A stretch of DNA of 64,000 bases from Spirochaetota bacterium (GTDB taxonomy: Bacteria > Spirochaetota > Spirochaetia > Treponematales > UBA12059), in NCBI GenBank assembly GCA_029547205.1, contig JAKPPT010000131.1:19686-83685 (forward strand), in the 5' to 3' direction. The stretch's first letter is position 1. Each line of letters starts with the position of its first letter. Positions 52,565 to 61,153 of the stretch are shown here, one piece after another. A program made the translations under genes and the position numbers. The notes under the pieces are model-generated. The model had not been told where the DNA came from. It saw only the letters and a list, made by a program, of their open reading frames with translations, and did no database searches.

Positions 52565-55546
52565 TTACAATTGAATTTTATTTGCAAAATCATCAAATGT
52601 GTCAAACCAATATTGTTTATAATTTTCTAAAACGTCTGCTATTCCTCTTTTCGGTTTAAGTAATAACTTCGTAATTATATTAAATCCATTGTATTGAAAA
52701 TTTCCGCATTGTCTTTGTCCATTTTTCACAGTCTCAAATATTCGTGAGTAGCCATCAATTTTTCTGTATCCATCTGTATGTTCAGTTCCCTTAGGATCGA
52801 TAAATAAAATTATATAATTATTACCTTTTTTTAACCAGAAAATAAAGTCTGGTTTAAATTTTTCAATTCTGTTTGTTTTAGGTTGATAATAAGGTATGTA
52901 AACTTCATCTAATGATTCATCAATTTTAGAAAAATACCACCAATCAAAATTTTTAAAAAAATTATTTTCTTGTTGCAAATAATTCTCTAATTCATTTATA
53001 AAATCCACTTCACTTTTATGTTTGATGATGTGTTGTATGAAATCCGCTCTTTCTGTTTCTGTTAAAGCAATGGGTAAATAGTAATGGTTTGCTAAATATT
53101 TTATTTTCAGTCTTTCGTTTTGACCGTAAAAGGATTCTGCTTCTTTAACTATATTGCTTTCAATTTCTTTTATTTTAGATTTATACTCATCTTTAGATAT
53201 TTTTCCTTCATCAAATTCTTTATCAATGCTTTTTTCAATTGACTCTTTATCTTTTGCTTTCTTTACTTTTTCTATCTTTTCTCTCAAGTGATTCAATTTA
53301 TCTGTTGATATATTGATTCTCTTAAAGTGTATGATTTCTTCTTCTAATTTTTTGAAGGTATAAAATTCTTTTGCTTTGTTTTCAAAGTGTTTAAAGATTC
53401 GTCCAAGCAAAAATTCTGGGCTTTTTATTTCTTTTTCTTGGTTATTTATTAAAAAGTAGTTATCTTTTTTACCATTAAATGCTTCTTTTAATTTTTGTAA
53501 TACTTTAATATTACAATCATATTTTACCAAGCAGACTTTATCACCTAAATAAATGAAGTAAGCCCTGGTTAATTCATAATCATTGGGATGAATAGAAAAT
53601 TTAACCACTTTTTGTTCTTCTACAATAATATTATTAGATTCTTTGTAAACTGGTATTAAAAGCAATTTATCTTTTACATCTGGATTTATTTCAAATAAAT
53701 CACCAAGTAATACTTCTGTTTTTTCTTGCTTTAATGTTTCTATAACTTCTTTTAAGTTTTCCGATTTTGTTCCATAGACAAATAACGATTCCAAAGGTTC
53801 TATATTGTCTTTAATTGCATTGAATATTTGAACATCCAGTTCTTTGTTGTTGTATAGGAATAATCCTCTTTTTCGTTTATTTTTTACTGGTTCAATACGC
53901 ACTCCACGTCCTACAGCTTGTAATACAAATTTTCTTGCATCATTTGCATCATTGCCTTTTCCGATAGTGATAAACAAAATAATATTAGGCCTGTTACTAT
54001 CCCAACCTTCGTAGAAGGAACGAGACCCCATTAAAATATTGATTTCATCGCTATTATTGATATTCTTGAATGTGCTTTCATTCTCAAATCTTTCTACAAT
54101 TTCATATCCTGATAATTTATTTTTAATCCATTCTGAAATATCTCCTATTTTCATTAGTGCAAATGGCTTATCTGTAGTTTTTAATTTAAAAACCAATTCC
54201 TGTTTATTACTGGGGATTTTAAGAATTTCTATTTTCCCGAAAGTATCAGAATTAAAAACATACTTTAGAATATCAGAATACTTTATTTGTTCAATGATAT
54301 TCACAAAATTTTGATCTATTTTAGCTTCTTCAAAAACAAATTTTGCATTTTCACTTGAAAGTTCATTTTTGAGTTCTTCTATTGATGTTTTAAGTAAATC
54401 ATCACTCAGTTGGTTCCCTAATGCAATTTTTTCAATTTCTTTAAAAAAGAGTTCTAAATCTGAATCAGTAGTATTAACAGAATTCACAAGGGTTAGAAGC
54501 AAAGGCCTATGGTATAAATTTTCAGATACTTTTTTAATATCTTCATAGAGTTCATTTATTGCCGTCTGAAGGATAAATATTTTTAGAATGATTTTTTGTT
54601 TTTCAATCCCAATATGATTATCTCTTTTTTCTAATACACTTATATTTTCTTGAGATATGTAAATGTGCTTTCCATAACCATCCTCAATAAACTTAGCAAG
54701 ATTAAAATTAAATACACAAGTTGCATAATCCCTTGGGTCAGTAAAGGTTGCAGAAAAGTTGAATAAAAAACCATTGCGACTGAGTATGTTGTAAAAGATT
54801 TGCCTTTTGCTGTCTTCTCTGTCACCTTTGTGTGCTTCATCCAATAAAATATACCAGTTACCATTATTGTCATAGTTTTTATAATCAATGATTTTATCTT
54901 TTTGTTTATCAGATATCAGATCGCTTCGGTAGTAGTAAATATCTATACTATTACCAAATTTAAGAGTTGGGTTTTGTTTATTGGAAGAATAATTTTTTAA
55001 GTCGATTAAATTTAAATAGATATTGTTATATTGATTAAACTCTTTTATATGTTCTTTAAATTGTTCTATTAAATCTTCTCTATAAGTTAAAAATAAAATA
55101 TCTTTTTTAGGAATTTTGTTGTTTAAGATAAGATAACCAAGTAATTCAATAAGCTTAACAATAACTAATGTTTTGCCACTCCCTGTTGCCATCCAGAAAG
55201 ACATACGATTAATAAAATGCTTAAAAGATATTTTGTCGTTTTCTATTGGATAATCTTTATCGTATTCTAACAGGTATTTTATGGTTTTACTTTCTTTTTT
55301 TGGATCAAAACTTAATTCTTCGGTAAGTCCGTTGTTTAAAAATCTTTGATAGAAATTATTTTTTTCCGAGTTGTCTTCATTAAAATAAAGATATAGTGCT
55401 TTTAAAAAGTTTTTCAATGCATTTTGTTGGTAATCAAATAGTTTTTTATTACTTGAAAATTTTTCTAAATCTATACCTAACCATTCTTGTGGAAGGTTAT
55501 TAAGATCATAGTTCTCTACAATGTTTTGAAGATACAATTTATTCAT
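52565..55546 (-). CDS. res: type III restriction enzyme, Res (helicase-nuclease) subunit
   Basis: The protein has 993 residues. GGAG lies 7 bases before the ATG at 55546 (MNKLYLQNIVENYDL); five codons upstream are open. It is a superfamily 2 ATPase: motif I MATGSGKTLVIVKL (~residue 117), DEAH box LLDEAHKGD (~236), FSATFTDPRD and QAVGRGVRIEPVKN (motif VI). The C-terminus is a PD-(D/E)XK-type nuclease with FKPDFIFWLKK and ILFIDPKGTEH (~890-915). With Mod it cleaves DNA away from unmethylated sites after ATP-driven movement. It is separated from mod by four other genes, unlike the usual mod-res adjacency. All motifs are intact. Confidence 0.93.
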   Translation of the reverse strand: MNKLYLQNIVENYDLNNLPQEWLGIDLEKFSSNKKLFDYQQNALKNFLKALYLYFNEDNSEKNNFYQRFLNNGLTEELSFDPKKESKTIKYLLEYDKDYPIENDKISFKHFINRMSFWMATGSGKTLVIVKLIELLGYLILNNKIPKKDILFLTYREDLIEQFKEHIKEFNQYNNIYLNLIDLKNYSSNKQNPTLKFGNSIDIYYYRSDLISDKQKDKIIDYKNYDNNGNWYILLDEAHKGDREDSKRQIFYNILSRNGFLFNFSATFTDPRDYATCVFNFNLAKFIEDGYGKHIYISQENISVLEKRDNHIGIEKQKIILKIFILQTAINELYEDIKKVSENLYHRPLLLTLVNSVNTTDSDLELFFKEIEKIALGNQLSDDLLKTSIEELKNELSSENAKFVFEEAKIDQNFVNIIEQIKYSDILKYVFNSDTFGKIEILKIPSNKQELVFKLKTTDKPFALMKIGDISEWIKNKLSGYEIVERFENESTFKNINNSDEINILMGSRSFYEGWDSNRPNIILFITIGKGNDANDARKFVLQAVGRGVRIEPVKNKRKRGLFLYNNKELDVQIFNAIKDNIEPLESLFVYGTKSENLKEVIETLKQEKTEVLLGDLFEINPDVKDKLLLIPVYKESNNIIVEEQKVVKFSIHPNDYELTRAYFIYLGDKVCLVKYDCNIKVLQKLKEAFNGKKDNYFLINNQEKEIKSPEFLLGRIFKHFENKAKEFYTFKKLEEEIIHFKRINISTDKLNHLREKIEKVKKAKDKESIEKSIDKEFDEGKISKDEYKSKIKEIESNIVKEAESFYGQNERLKIKYLANHYYLPIALTETERADFIQHIIKHKSEVDFINELENYLQQENNFFKNFDWWYFSKIDESLDEVYIPYYQPKTNRIEKFKPDFIFWLKKGNNYIILFIDPKGTEHTDGYRKIDGYSRIFETVKNGQRQCGNFQYNGFNIITKLLLKPKRGIADVLENYKQYWFDTFDDFANKIQL

Positions 55547-55549
55547 AGT

Positions 55550-55582
55550 TTTACTCCACACCAGATTAACGGTTTTATAATC
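55550..55582 (-). repeat. short relic of the mod 3' end before res
   Basis: On the minus strand the sequence TATAAAACCGTTAATCTGG lies just before the res ribosome site. It matches GATAAAACCATTAATTTGG at the end of mod (61160-61180), which codes IKPLIWW. In this frame one still reads IIKPLIW. A longer copy lies at 57204-57320. Confidence 0.65.
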
Positions 55583-55585
55583 ATG

Positions 55586-56086
55586 TTATAATTTAAATTT
55601 CAAGTCTTTTAACATCTGGAATAAATCACAATAATTTATATTAAAAACTTTACACACATTTGGTATTGGTATTTTATTTCTCTGGTTCTGATTATACTTT
55701 TCAAAGGTAACAACTATGTAATTTCCTCTATTAGAATTAGCAAAAGCAATAAGCCAAGGATCTGCATTTTCTTCTTTCATAAAATCATCTAGAGCATTTC
55801 TTCTATAGTGATTATTTTGTTTTTCTGCCCATTGCATAAGTTCTGCATATTTTTGAAGAGCGGTTTCTTCCTTTGTTGATAAAAAATAGTTTAAAAAATT
55901 TCTATTTGCCCAATTCATGAGATCATCATTACCTCTATTAATTTCTTTAAGTACCTTATCTATACTTGCCAATACTTGACTTCTTGCTTGCTCCTCTAAA
56001 AACTCCCAAAATTTTGTTCCATAGTCAAATGAGTAAAAAGTTCTTGCGGCAGTCATAAAAGTATTTGAATCAATGAGATATATCAT
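55586..56086 (-). CDS. DUF4411 PIN-like protein (probable toxin)
   Basis: The protein has 166 residues. The beginning MIYLIDSNTFMTAARTFYSF carries the first Asp of a PIN-like nuclease; later KVLKEINRGNDDL and a third acidic region ENADPWLIAFANSNRGNYIVVTFE complete the DUF4411 pattern. PIN domains are metal-dependent RNases and DUF4411 is regularly paired with XRE-ImmA/IrrE proteins as a toxin-antitoxin-like module. Here the ATG overlaps the stop of exactly such a gene by 4 bases. Toxicity is inferred. It is followed by the short mod-tail relic and res. Confidence 0.85.
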   Translation of the reverse strand: MIYLIDSNTFMTAARTFYSFDYGTKFWEFLEEQARSQVLASIDKVLKEINRGNDDLMNWANRNFLNYFLSTKEETALQKYAELMQWAEKQNNHYRRNALDDFMKEENADPWLIAFANSNRGNYIVVTFEKYNQNQRNKIPIPNVCKVFNINYCDLFQMLKDLKFKL

Positions 56087-57201
56087 ATTATACTCTTTAA
56101 TAGATTATCATAAGTTTTAGGACTTAAGTTGGTAATTCTTAATGCATCCCTAAATAGAATGGTGTTATTCTTAACAGCATTATTTAATACATACAAGAAT
56201 CTTTTGCCTAAACGATTATAAATAGTATGATAAAAATTACCACCCGAACTCTGAGTTGTTTTGTTTTCTATTTTGTATAACTTTTTCCATTGGTTATAAA
56301 ATTCTTGCTGTGTAATTAAAGATGTATCCAATAATCTTCTCAATATCACTATCTGACTAACTTTAAAATGCCTTGCCAACTCTTCTAAATCTTTTTTTTG
56401 AGTATGAATATTTCTGATTTCTTTTTCTGGCACTAAAAATTCTGCTGTACACTTATCACAGAATTGCTCAATTTCATTATTTGCTGATTGTAAGTTTCGC
56501 AAATCAAAGGATGCACTTTGACCAATTAAAATATGCACTACTTCGTGAATAAGTGTAAATATTTTAGCTGAAATTGCATCATTATTATTGATAAATACAA
56601 CAGGTGCTATTTCATCATATAAAACAAAGCCTCTAAATTCATCTACATTTAATTTACGACGCGTATTGTTTCCAACAACTCCATTTCTAATAACAAATAT
56701 CCCTTTATCTTCTGCTTTTTCAATTAAATAATTCAACACCTCTGTCCAGGTAGATTTATTGCTTGCCCAATTATGTTCAATTTCAAATATTTTTTTTAAT
56801 TCTTCAATTACCCTTGCTATATCGTAGTTATCTTTGTATTTACCACAAAAAGGCAATTTTTCTTGTCCCCAATCTAATAAGATGTCCTTTGCCCATTCTT
56901 GTATTTTTTGAGCGAAGAAAATAGTTTCTAACAATTTATTAGATGGATTAAAATCTTCGTTTTGAGCAGTTCTATAATGTGGGATTGGATATTTTCTTTC
57001 TGGTAACTTTTCTAAAAAGAAATATCCAAAAGGGATATGAAATATCTTAGAAAGTTCAACTAATTGATTATATGTGGGATAATCATCTCCATTTATCCAT
57101 TTTTCAAAATTTGGAAATTTATTTTTTACCTGAATCTTTTGCTCAGGCATCTTATGTAAAATTTCTTTTAAGATGTTGATATTTATATTTGTTACTTTCA
57201 T
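56083..57201 (-). CDS. XRE-family regulator with ImmA/IrrE metallopeptidase domain
   Basis: The protein has 372 residues from the ATG at 57201 (MKVTNININILKEILHKMPE). A degenerate helix-turn-helix of XRE type covers residues ~20-65 (NKFPNFEKWINGDDYPTYNQLVELSKIF). The ImmA/IrrE zinc-peptidase domain follows with TLIHEVVHILIG (HExxH, about residue 214) and FCDKCTAEFLVPEKEI, supplying further ligands. Proteins of this kind cleave or bind repressors or toxins and regulate mobile or defence genes. It is translationally coupled to the DUF4411 gene (4-base overlap). The gene begins two bases after the end of a relic of the mod gene. Confidence 0.88.
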   Translation of the reverse strand: MKVTNININILKEILHKMPEQKIQVKNKFPNFEKWINGDDYPTYNQLVELSKIFHIPFGYFFLEKLPERKYPIPHYRTAQNEDFNPSNKLLETIFFAQKIQEWAKDILLDWGQEKLPFCGKYKDNYDIARVIEELKKIFEIEHNWASNKSTWTEVLNYLIEKAEDKGIFVIRNGVVGNNTRRKLNVDEFRGFVLYDEIAPVVFINNNDAISAKIFTLIHEVVHILIGQSASFDLRNLQSANNEIEQFCDKCTAEFLVPEKEIRNIHTQKKDLEELARHFKVSQIVILRRLLDTSLITQQEFYNQWKKLYKIENKTTQSSGGNFYHTIYNRLGKRFLYVLNNAVKNNTILFRDALRITNLSPKTYDNLLKSII

Positions 57202-57203
57202 AA

Positions 57204-57320
57204 TCACTTCCACAAGATTAAAGGTTTAATCAGTTTATAACCCAAATTTTTTGTATTAATTTTTGTTACATAAGCAAAGGTTACTTTGTTTTCGCAGATC
57301 TTCTTTATTACTGTATTCAT
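57204..57320 (-). repeat. 38-codon relic of the mod 3' end
   Basis: The minus strand from ATG at 57320 encodes MNTVIKKICENKVTFAYVTK and INTKNLGYKLIKPLILWK, stop at 57204. The end of Mod reads WIKTICEGEVEFENGTKVNT and KDLDYRLIKPLIWWE. About half of the residues are identical over 35 positions without a gap, and the nucleotides also align. It starts 4 bases after the AlbA-type gene's stop and ends two bases before the XRE gene's ATG. It is therefore a leftover copy of the mod tail at a cassette junction, though it remains an open frame. Confidence 0.85.
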
Positions 57321-57324
57321 AATA

Positions 57325-58473
57325 TTATTTTCTTGGTATTTTAACGATAAATTCATTTTCGGTAGAAATAAGCTCTACTTCATTATTTGTATGTTCTTTA
57401 ACCAATTTTATAATTCTTCTTACTCCACTTCCTAAGTCGGTCACCATTTTCATCTTTACAAGTATATTATAGATAGTTGGATTTCTTAATACGTGCGAAC
57501 CCCCAATTTTCATACTTTCCACAGTAACCGTATTAGGTAATTTCCCGGGACTATGAATTTCAACTCTGTCTGTGAATAACATTATTCGAATTGGTCCACT
57601 GATAGTATAATCTCTATGTGCTATTGCATTGACCACTGCTTCTCTTAATGCTGTAAGTGGTATCTCATACTCTGTTTCAGGAAGGAAATCCTTTATATTG
57701 TGTTTTTCTCTGAGATTGTTTTTAAAAAAACTTTCTACATTGGAAATAATATTTGGAATTGTTCCAGAAATTTCTTTATTCTCTAAGGATGGTTCTCCTA
57801 TATCTGTTCCATTTATATTTGCACAAATTATTCTACTTTCTGGTAAAAATTTTTGAGGATCTTTCCCAAAGAATAATATTCCTGTAATGGTGGGTATATT
57901 TCTTTCTGTTAGTAAATGAAAGTTAATTAAATAGTATTTTAGATCATCCTCGTTTTCAGTATCTAAATCTAAATATTTTGATAAAAAGTTTCTAAATAAC
58001 AAATAATCTAAATCAGAAAGTGATGCACGATTAACAGGTAATTCATCATAATATAAGCTTTCTGTAGATTGAAAAATCCTTAATAATTCTTCTCTTGATG
58101 CCTGACGGCAACGATTTGAAGCTCTCACATAATATTGCCCGCTTTTTGTTCTATATGGCCTTTGACTACCTTTTTCAATATGAACGATTACAACAAATTT
58201 ATCGTTAATAGTAACTGATTCTTGTAGGATAGTTATGGGAGGATCACACCGATTTATTGCTATATCATCTAACCTGAGCATTACTTTATCAACTTCTGAA
58301 ACTCCAACAATATTTGCAGAATCGTCAATGCCAATAAGTATTTTACCACCATCGGTGTTGGCGAAAGATACTATTGTTCTTGCAAAATCTTCGTTATTTT
58401 CTTCTTCTAATTTAAACTCAAGGTGGTAGTTCTCACCTTTGTTTATTAGTTCTAATAATTCAATGGCATTCAT
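57325..58473 (-). CDS. AlbA_2 (Schlafen-like) ATP-binding protein, COG2865 type
   Basis: The protein has 382 residues. The N-terminal AlbA_2 domain (residues ~10-130) has YHLEFKLEEENNEDFARTIV, SFANTDGGKILIGIDDSANI and KGSQRPYRTKSGQYYVRASN, a fold shared with Schlafen proteins, some of which cut tRNA. The C-terminal region has a GHKL-like ATP site (LREAVVNAIAHRDYT, RIMLFTDRVEIHSPGKLPN) and then MVTDLGSGVRRIIKLVKEH. Proteins of this pattern are annotated as transcriptional regulators or RecG-like and often lie in defence islands. It overlaps the PHP-SMC gene by 4 bases, suggesting that the two act together. Confidence 0.87.
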   Translation of the reverse strand: MNAIELLELINKGENYHLEFKLEEENNEDFARTIVSFANTDGGKILIGIDDSANIVGVSEVDKVMLRLDDIAINRCDPPITILQESVTINDKFVVIVHIEKGSQRPYRTKSGQYYVRASNRCRQASREELLRIFQSTESLYYDELPVNRASLSDLDYLLFRNFLSKYLDLDTENEDDLKYYLINFHLLTERNIPTITGILFFGKDPQKFLPESRIICANINGTDIGEPSLENKEISGTIPNIISNVESFFKNNLREKHNIKDFLPETEYEIPLTALREAVVNAIAHRDYTISGPIRIMLFTDRVEIHSPGKLPNTVTVESMKIGGSHVLRNPTIYNILVKMKMVTDLGSGVRRIIKLVKEHTNNEVELISTENEFIVKIPRK

Positions 58474-61148
58474 AGGTTGACTCCATATTTTTCAATTCTT
58501 CGTTTAAATGCTTCTTCACCTCCTTCCATTATTGACTTAATATTTTGAGCAATAGATATTCTATCAATAGAACCAGTATCAATAATGGAACATTCATTAT
58601 TTGAAGCATCCAAAACAAAAACTTGCTCTGCATCGCCTAACACGGGAATATTGGCATTGTGAGTAACCAAAATAATTTGTCTGTTATTTTTTATTTCTCG
58701 TAATATTTTGACTACATCCTCGTATATAAACCTATTATCTAAATCCTCTTCGGGTTGATCAATGATTAGAATTCTATTTTCCTGAGCAAATAATAAAATT
58801 AATAATGCCGTTGCTTTTTGTCCTGCCGAAAGAGTGTCTAATTCTTTGTATGTATCATTTATTTTTAGTTTTATGATTATTTTATCATCGGGGAAATGTT
58901 TTTCTAACTCATACAATTTTTTATTATCACTTAACCAATTTATAAGCTTCTCTGCCATTGCTTCGGAGAGTCCTAAATTTTCGACTATTCTTTCTTTTCC
59001 CAAAAAAATAAGTTTTGATAGCTCTATACCATCAATTGCATCTTTTTCAATGATGCTGTTAATTGCTTCTTTTGAAATTCCAGAACCTCTAAGTAGTTCA
59101 GTAAAATATTCTTTAAATTTTTCTTTGTTACTAAGATATTCAATCTCTAATTTAAGTTTATCATTTAACTTTTTGTTCAATTCATCTAATTTATTCTTCC
59201 TTATTTCAAATAGTTGATGTCTTTTCTCCTTTAGTTTTGATTTCAATGTATTTCTTGCATTTTCCAGTTCAGTAATTTTAGTATAAATTTTTTGATATTC
59301 CTTCAAAAGAGGTTCTAATTGAGTTTTTCTTTTAATCAGTCCTTCGTATTTATCGGGTGCTAAACCTTTAGCGGATAATTCCTGTTTTATTGAAATAATT
59401 TCATTATCATACTGTTTCTTTTTTTCTTCCCACTTTTTATTTAATTCTTCTAACTCATGTTCATAGTTCTTTGCTTCAATCTCAAAATCTTTTTTTACCT
59501 CTTCAAGGTATTGTTTAAAATTTGAAAATACACTAGATGCATTTGTTAAAATATCTTTTTCAACACTTTTGCCTTCGTGCAATAACTTTACTTGATTTTC
59601 AATTTCGGATATTGTTTCCTTAAATAACTGTTTTTGAGTCTGAATTTGATTTTTAAATGTTTCTATGGCTGACTTTAATTTCTTTTCGTCTTGAATAAGT
59701 GCGGTGTACTTAGCCATTTTATCGGCTACGCCAAGTTCCTGAAATGTTTTAATATGTTCATTGATTGTTTTCAGTTCCTGCTCAATTTCATCTTTCTTTT
59801 GAATTTTCTCTTTTTCTGTTAATAATTCACGGGCATTTTCTCCTAAGCTATTGATTATTTTTTTGAGCTCAATGTCTTCTTTTTTCAGTTCATCGCCAAT
59901 CAAATTGTCAATAAGCGATAGCTGAAAATCCTCCTTTAATGATAAGGCATAAAGTTCTTTTTGCCCTAAAATCAAAGGTATTTTATCATCAAATATTTCA
60001 ACAGGGGAAATATTTTTATTTTCCACTTCTGGCATTTGCCCAATTACTCTTTTTACTTTATCTTTTATTCGATGTTCACCAAAAAATCTTTCAACTTCAA
60101 TTTCAATGGTTCCACCACTTCCTACAACATTCTTTACAAAAATTTCTCTGAAATCTCTATCTGAGTAAACAGGTAAATCGAGGCAATATCTGATTGCTTC
60201 TATGATGGCAGATTTGCCTACACCACGCCCACCAATAAGTGTATTTAAATCAGAATTAAATTGCAACTCAATATTTTTTAAAAAAGATGAGCCATTAATT
60301 CTTATAGACACTATTTTGTCTTTCTTTGAATCTGGCATGTTATAGATACTAACTCGTAATGACGGATCGTGTAATGCCAGTTTAAAGGCATTTATAGAAG
60401 AAGCACTACTTAGTTTTAAATAGGTTGTTCTGATTTTGTCATTTCTTTGTTTTGTTCCGATTTCATCAAATGACTTTGGGTCAGTATTTTCAATAATAGC
60501 GAGGTTAGTGAAAAATGATTGGTTTAATACCCCTGTACTTATTATTCTATTTTTATCTCTCTCATCAATAAGCTCAATGGCATCAGCATACTTTAAAAGC
60601 TGAGCCGCTTCTTTGGGCTGAAAGGAATTTAATAGTCCGTTTTTATCATTCGGATGGGGAAAAATAATTAAACAATTAAACTTAGATTTAATCTCTTCTA
60701 AAACTAACTTTAAATCTTTTTGTAAATTAATATCTCTATGACTTCTATCATCTAATAAAGATTCGTTTGGTTTTTGGTCTAGTGATTTAATGTAATCATT
60801 TATTCCTTCCATGCTTTCATCATAAGAAAATATCAATAAAATATGTAATCCTTTACCGTAATTTACCGAGAGTTCTACACCAGGAAAGATATAAATACCA
60901 TTTTGTTCAGCAGCAGATTGTAGTTTTTTAAAGAAATCCGTTCTTATTTGTTGATAATCGGCAATTGCAGCTATTTTTATATCTCTTTCAAGTAATTTTT
61001 TTGTGTATAAATCGACTAACTTATCTACATCATTTAAATTAGTATCTGCAGGTAAAGTAAAGGAATGCACATAGGGTGAATGCAAATGAAAATCTGCCTT
61101 TACCCATTTTGCACCTTCATTAGAAAGTATGAATTCTTTTCTTTCCAT
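58470..61148 (-). CDS. TrlF-type PHP-domain SMC-like ATPase
   Basis: The protein has 892 residues from the ATG at 61148, 5 bases after the mod stop with GGTGGG upstream; an ATG at 61166 lies inside mod. The N-terminal PHP phosphoesterase domain (residues ~15-260) has KADFHLHSPYVH, GVELSVNYGKGLHILLIF and LIIFPHPND, which supply metal ligands. An SMC/Rad50-like ATPase follows: Walker A GGRGVGKSAI (~308), a long coiled coil (~400-690) with many Lys/Glu, signature LSAGQKATALLIL (~768), Walker B ILIIDQPEEDLDN (~795) and ILVTHNANIP. This pairs a possible nuclease/phosphatase with a DNA-sensing ATPase, a design used in several anti-phage systems. The substrate is unknown. Confidence 0.88.
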   Translation of the reverse strand: MERKEFILSNEGAKWVKADFHLHSPYVHSFTLPADTNLNDVDKLVDLYTKKLLERDIKIAAIADYQQIRTDFFKKLQSAAEQNGIYIFPGVELSVNYGKGLHILLIFSYDESMEGINDYIKSLDQKPNESLLDDRSHRDINLQKDLKLVLEEIKSKFNCLIIFPHPNDKNGLLNSFQPKEAAQLLKYADAIELIDERDKNRIISTGVLNQSFFTNLAIIENTDPKSFDEIGTKQRNDKIRTTYLKLSSASSINAFKLALHDPSLRVSIYNMPDSKKDKIVSIRINGSSFLKNIELQFNSDLNTLIGGRGVGKSAIIEAIRYCLDLPVYSDRDFREIFVKNVVGSGGTIEIEVERFFGEHRIKDKVKRVIGQMPEVENKNISPVEIFDDKIPLILGQKELYALSLKEDFQLSLIDNLIGDELKKEDIELKKIINSLGENARELLTEKEKIQKKDEIEQELKTINEHIKTFQELGVADKMAKYTALIQDEKKLKSAIETFKNQIQTQKQLFKETISEIENQVKLLHEGKSVEKDILTNASSVFSNFKQYLEEVKKDFEIEAKNYEHELEELNKKWEEKKKQYDNEIISIKQELSAKGLAPDKYEGLIKRKTQLEPLLKEYQKIYTKITELENARNTLKSKLKEKRHQLFEIRKNKLDELNKKLNDKLKLEIEYLSNKEKFKEYFTELLRGSGISKEAINSIIEKDAIDGIELSKLIFLGKERIVENLGLSEAMAEKLINWLSDNKKLYELEKHFPDDKIIIKLKINDTYKELDTLSAGQKATALLILLFAQENRILIIDQPEEDLDNRFIYEDVVKILREIKNNRQIILVTHNANIPVLGDAEQVFVLDASNNECSIIDTGSIDRISIAQNIKSIMEGGEEAFKRRIEKYGVNL

Positions 61149-61153
61149 ATTTT

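Noticed and set aside
52385..52630. 81-codon plus-strand ORF at the end of the res gene
   Set aside because: It overlaps the res 3' end, has no ribosome site and resembles no protein; probably a shadow.
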